DNA of 64,000 bases, from contig NC_133933.1 of the NCBI RefSeq assembly GCF_031877795.1, positions 72,929,730 to 72,993,729 on the forward strand, given 5' to 3'. Numbering within the stretch: position 1 is the stretch's first letter; every line of letters starts with the position of its first letter. The position numbers and the translations under genes were made by a program. The notes beneath the pieces are model-generated. The model was not told where the DNA came from and ran no database searches. It was given only the letters and a program-made list of their open reading frames with translations. This DNA is from Strix aluco. Its lineage: Eukaryota > Chordata > Aves > Strigiformes > Strigidae. Below, piece after piece: positions 63,446 through 64,000 of the stretch.

Positions 63446-63525
63446 TCAGCTATTTTGTAGCCTTTCCAGGCTTTCACCTAGCAACTTCAACACCTCGTCT
63501 TGCTCTGGATATCCTAATAGGCATT
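63446..63525 (-). CDS. Candidate last coding exon of a gene extending off the right edge
   Basis: On the minus strand, TTTTGTTTCACTCCTTTAG is a strong polypyrimidine tract and acceptor. The exon starts at 63525 with two bases completing a codon, then 25 codons and TGA at 63446-63448. The peptide ends CLLGYPEQDEVLKLLGESLE followed by RLQNS; it is leucine-rich, acidic and predicted helical, with ordinary coding composition. The overlapping 61-codon frame at 63474-63659 is in another phase and reads through the acceptor, so it is a shadow. No convincing upstream exon is visible in the remaining 475 bases, so the intron probably continues past the window. I cannot name the protein; only its C-terminus is present. 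Confidence 0.48.
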
Positions 63526-64000
63526 CTAAAGGAGTGAAACAAAAGGTTTTTCAACACAGCAAGATGTTTGCGTGCATATACAAGTGCCCTCTTCTGGACA
63601 CAATGAGATACTCCTATGAAGTAGTTCTCATCCACTATCCTAGCAGTTACCAGTAGCATGCCACTGGCTTAAATTAACTTGTTAAAAGTTAAGTGCCATG
63701 TGGATATCTAACATGTAAAGCATGTACACCAGTAGCAGCAAATTAGTTCTATTTAAATACTGCACTGTTACAAAATGGCGGGAGAAAATGACCTCAGTAA
63801 AGCCACTGCAGACGTGGTACTATTTATTGTCTTTTGGTCACCTGTGAGAGACTGCCATCTCCAAGACCATTCTCAGGCTGACAATCAACGGGTTTTTAAC
63901 ACATCGATGTAAAAACCAAAAATGCCATAGGCAGACAGGAAACAAGGAGGATTTAAGAGATGCTGTTCTCACAGCCAGCCTATACTCATTTCTCCAGGTC
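63526..64000 (-). other. Probable intron of the minus-strand gene
   Basis: It lies upstream of the candidate acceptor. A CAG-GTGACC donor-like word occurs near 63842-63844 on the minus strand, but the phase does not join to the last exon without a stop (see rejected items). Confidence 0.35.

Noticed and set aside
63474..63659. 61-codon minus-strand frame overlapping the last-exon candidate
   Set aside because: It reads through the acceptor in another phase; the frame ending at 63446 fits splicing better.
63842..63877. Possible penultimate exon ending in a CAG-GTGACC donor on the minus strand
   Set aside because: The frame needed to join the last exon hits TGA almost at once, and the possible acceptor lacks a polypyrimidine tract.
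1..64000. Bacterial or phage features, tRNA or rRNA genes
   Set aside because: Nothing with tRNA or rRNA structure or prokaryotic gene density was seen; the MIR tRNA-like halves are SINE remnants.

Overview
This window looks like a gene-poor stretch of a bird nuclear chromosome. It carries CR1 LINE 3' ends with the avian ATTCTATG terminal octamer (13.2, 40.4 and 49.5 kb). It also has LTRs of avian endogenous-retrovirus type and a few old MIR SINE copies. Bacterial-style gene packing, operons and long conserved ORFs are absent. Every open frame is short, and the longest (30829-31521) is a by-product of a pentamer microsatellite. Species cannot be determined from the sequence alone.

Layout. 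1-22 kb is mostly unique non-coding DNA with a degenerate two-copy repeat (5.07-5.35 kb), a pyrimidine-rich tract (6.7-6.95 kb), an LTR fragment (10.79 kb), a CR1 tail (13.2 kb) and an old MIR (21.1 kb). At 22.3-23.2 kb is a complete solo LTR on the minus strand with a 5-bp target-site duplication. 23-31 kb has an A10G21 run, an old CR1/L3-like fragment (24.5 kb), a MIR (29.6 kb) and then a 316-nt all-purine tract containing 50 perfect GGAGA units (31.2-31.5 kb). 31.5-40 kb is unique DNA with AT-rich blocks that could be conserved non-coding elements. 40.4 kb holds a plus-strand CR1, and 41.73-41.89 kb a candidate minus-strand terminal coding exon. 45.2-45.8 kb is a plus-strand solo LTR with CCATC duplications. 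48.77-49.98 kb is a nest in which a MIR is interrupted first by a solo LTR (duplication CTATT) and then by a CR1. 50-61.5 kb is unique DNA with homopolymer runs.

The right end most likely holds the 3' end of a minus-strand gene: a last exon at 63446-63525 (25 codons plus stop), followed by an AT-rich 3' UTR of about 1.9 kb that ends near a poly(A) signal at 61555-61560. The rest of that gene would lie to the right of the window. I do not recognise the protein. The rest of the window reads as downstream intergenic DNA, possibly with the 3' end of a second minus-strand gene at 41.7 kb.

I found no evidence for a new multi-gene system. The strongest results are three solo LTRs with exact 5-bp duplications, the nested insertion history at 49 kb, the pentamer array, and two unannotated-looking candidate terminal exons.
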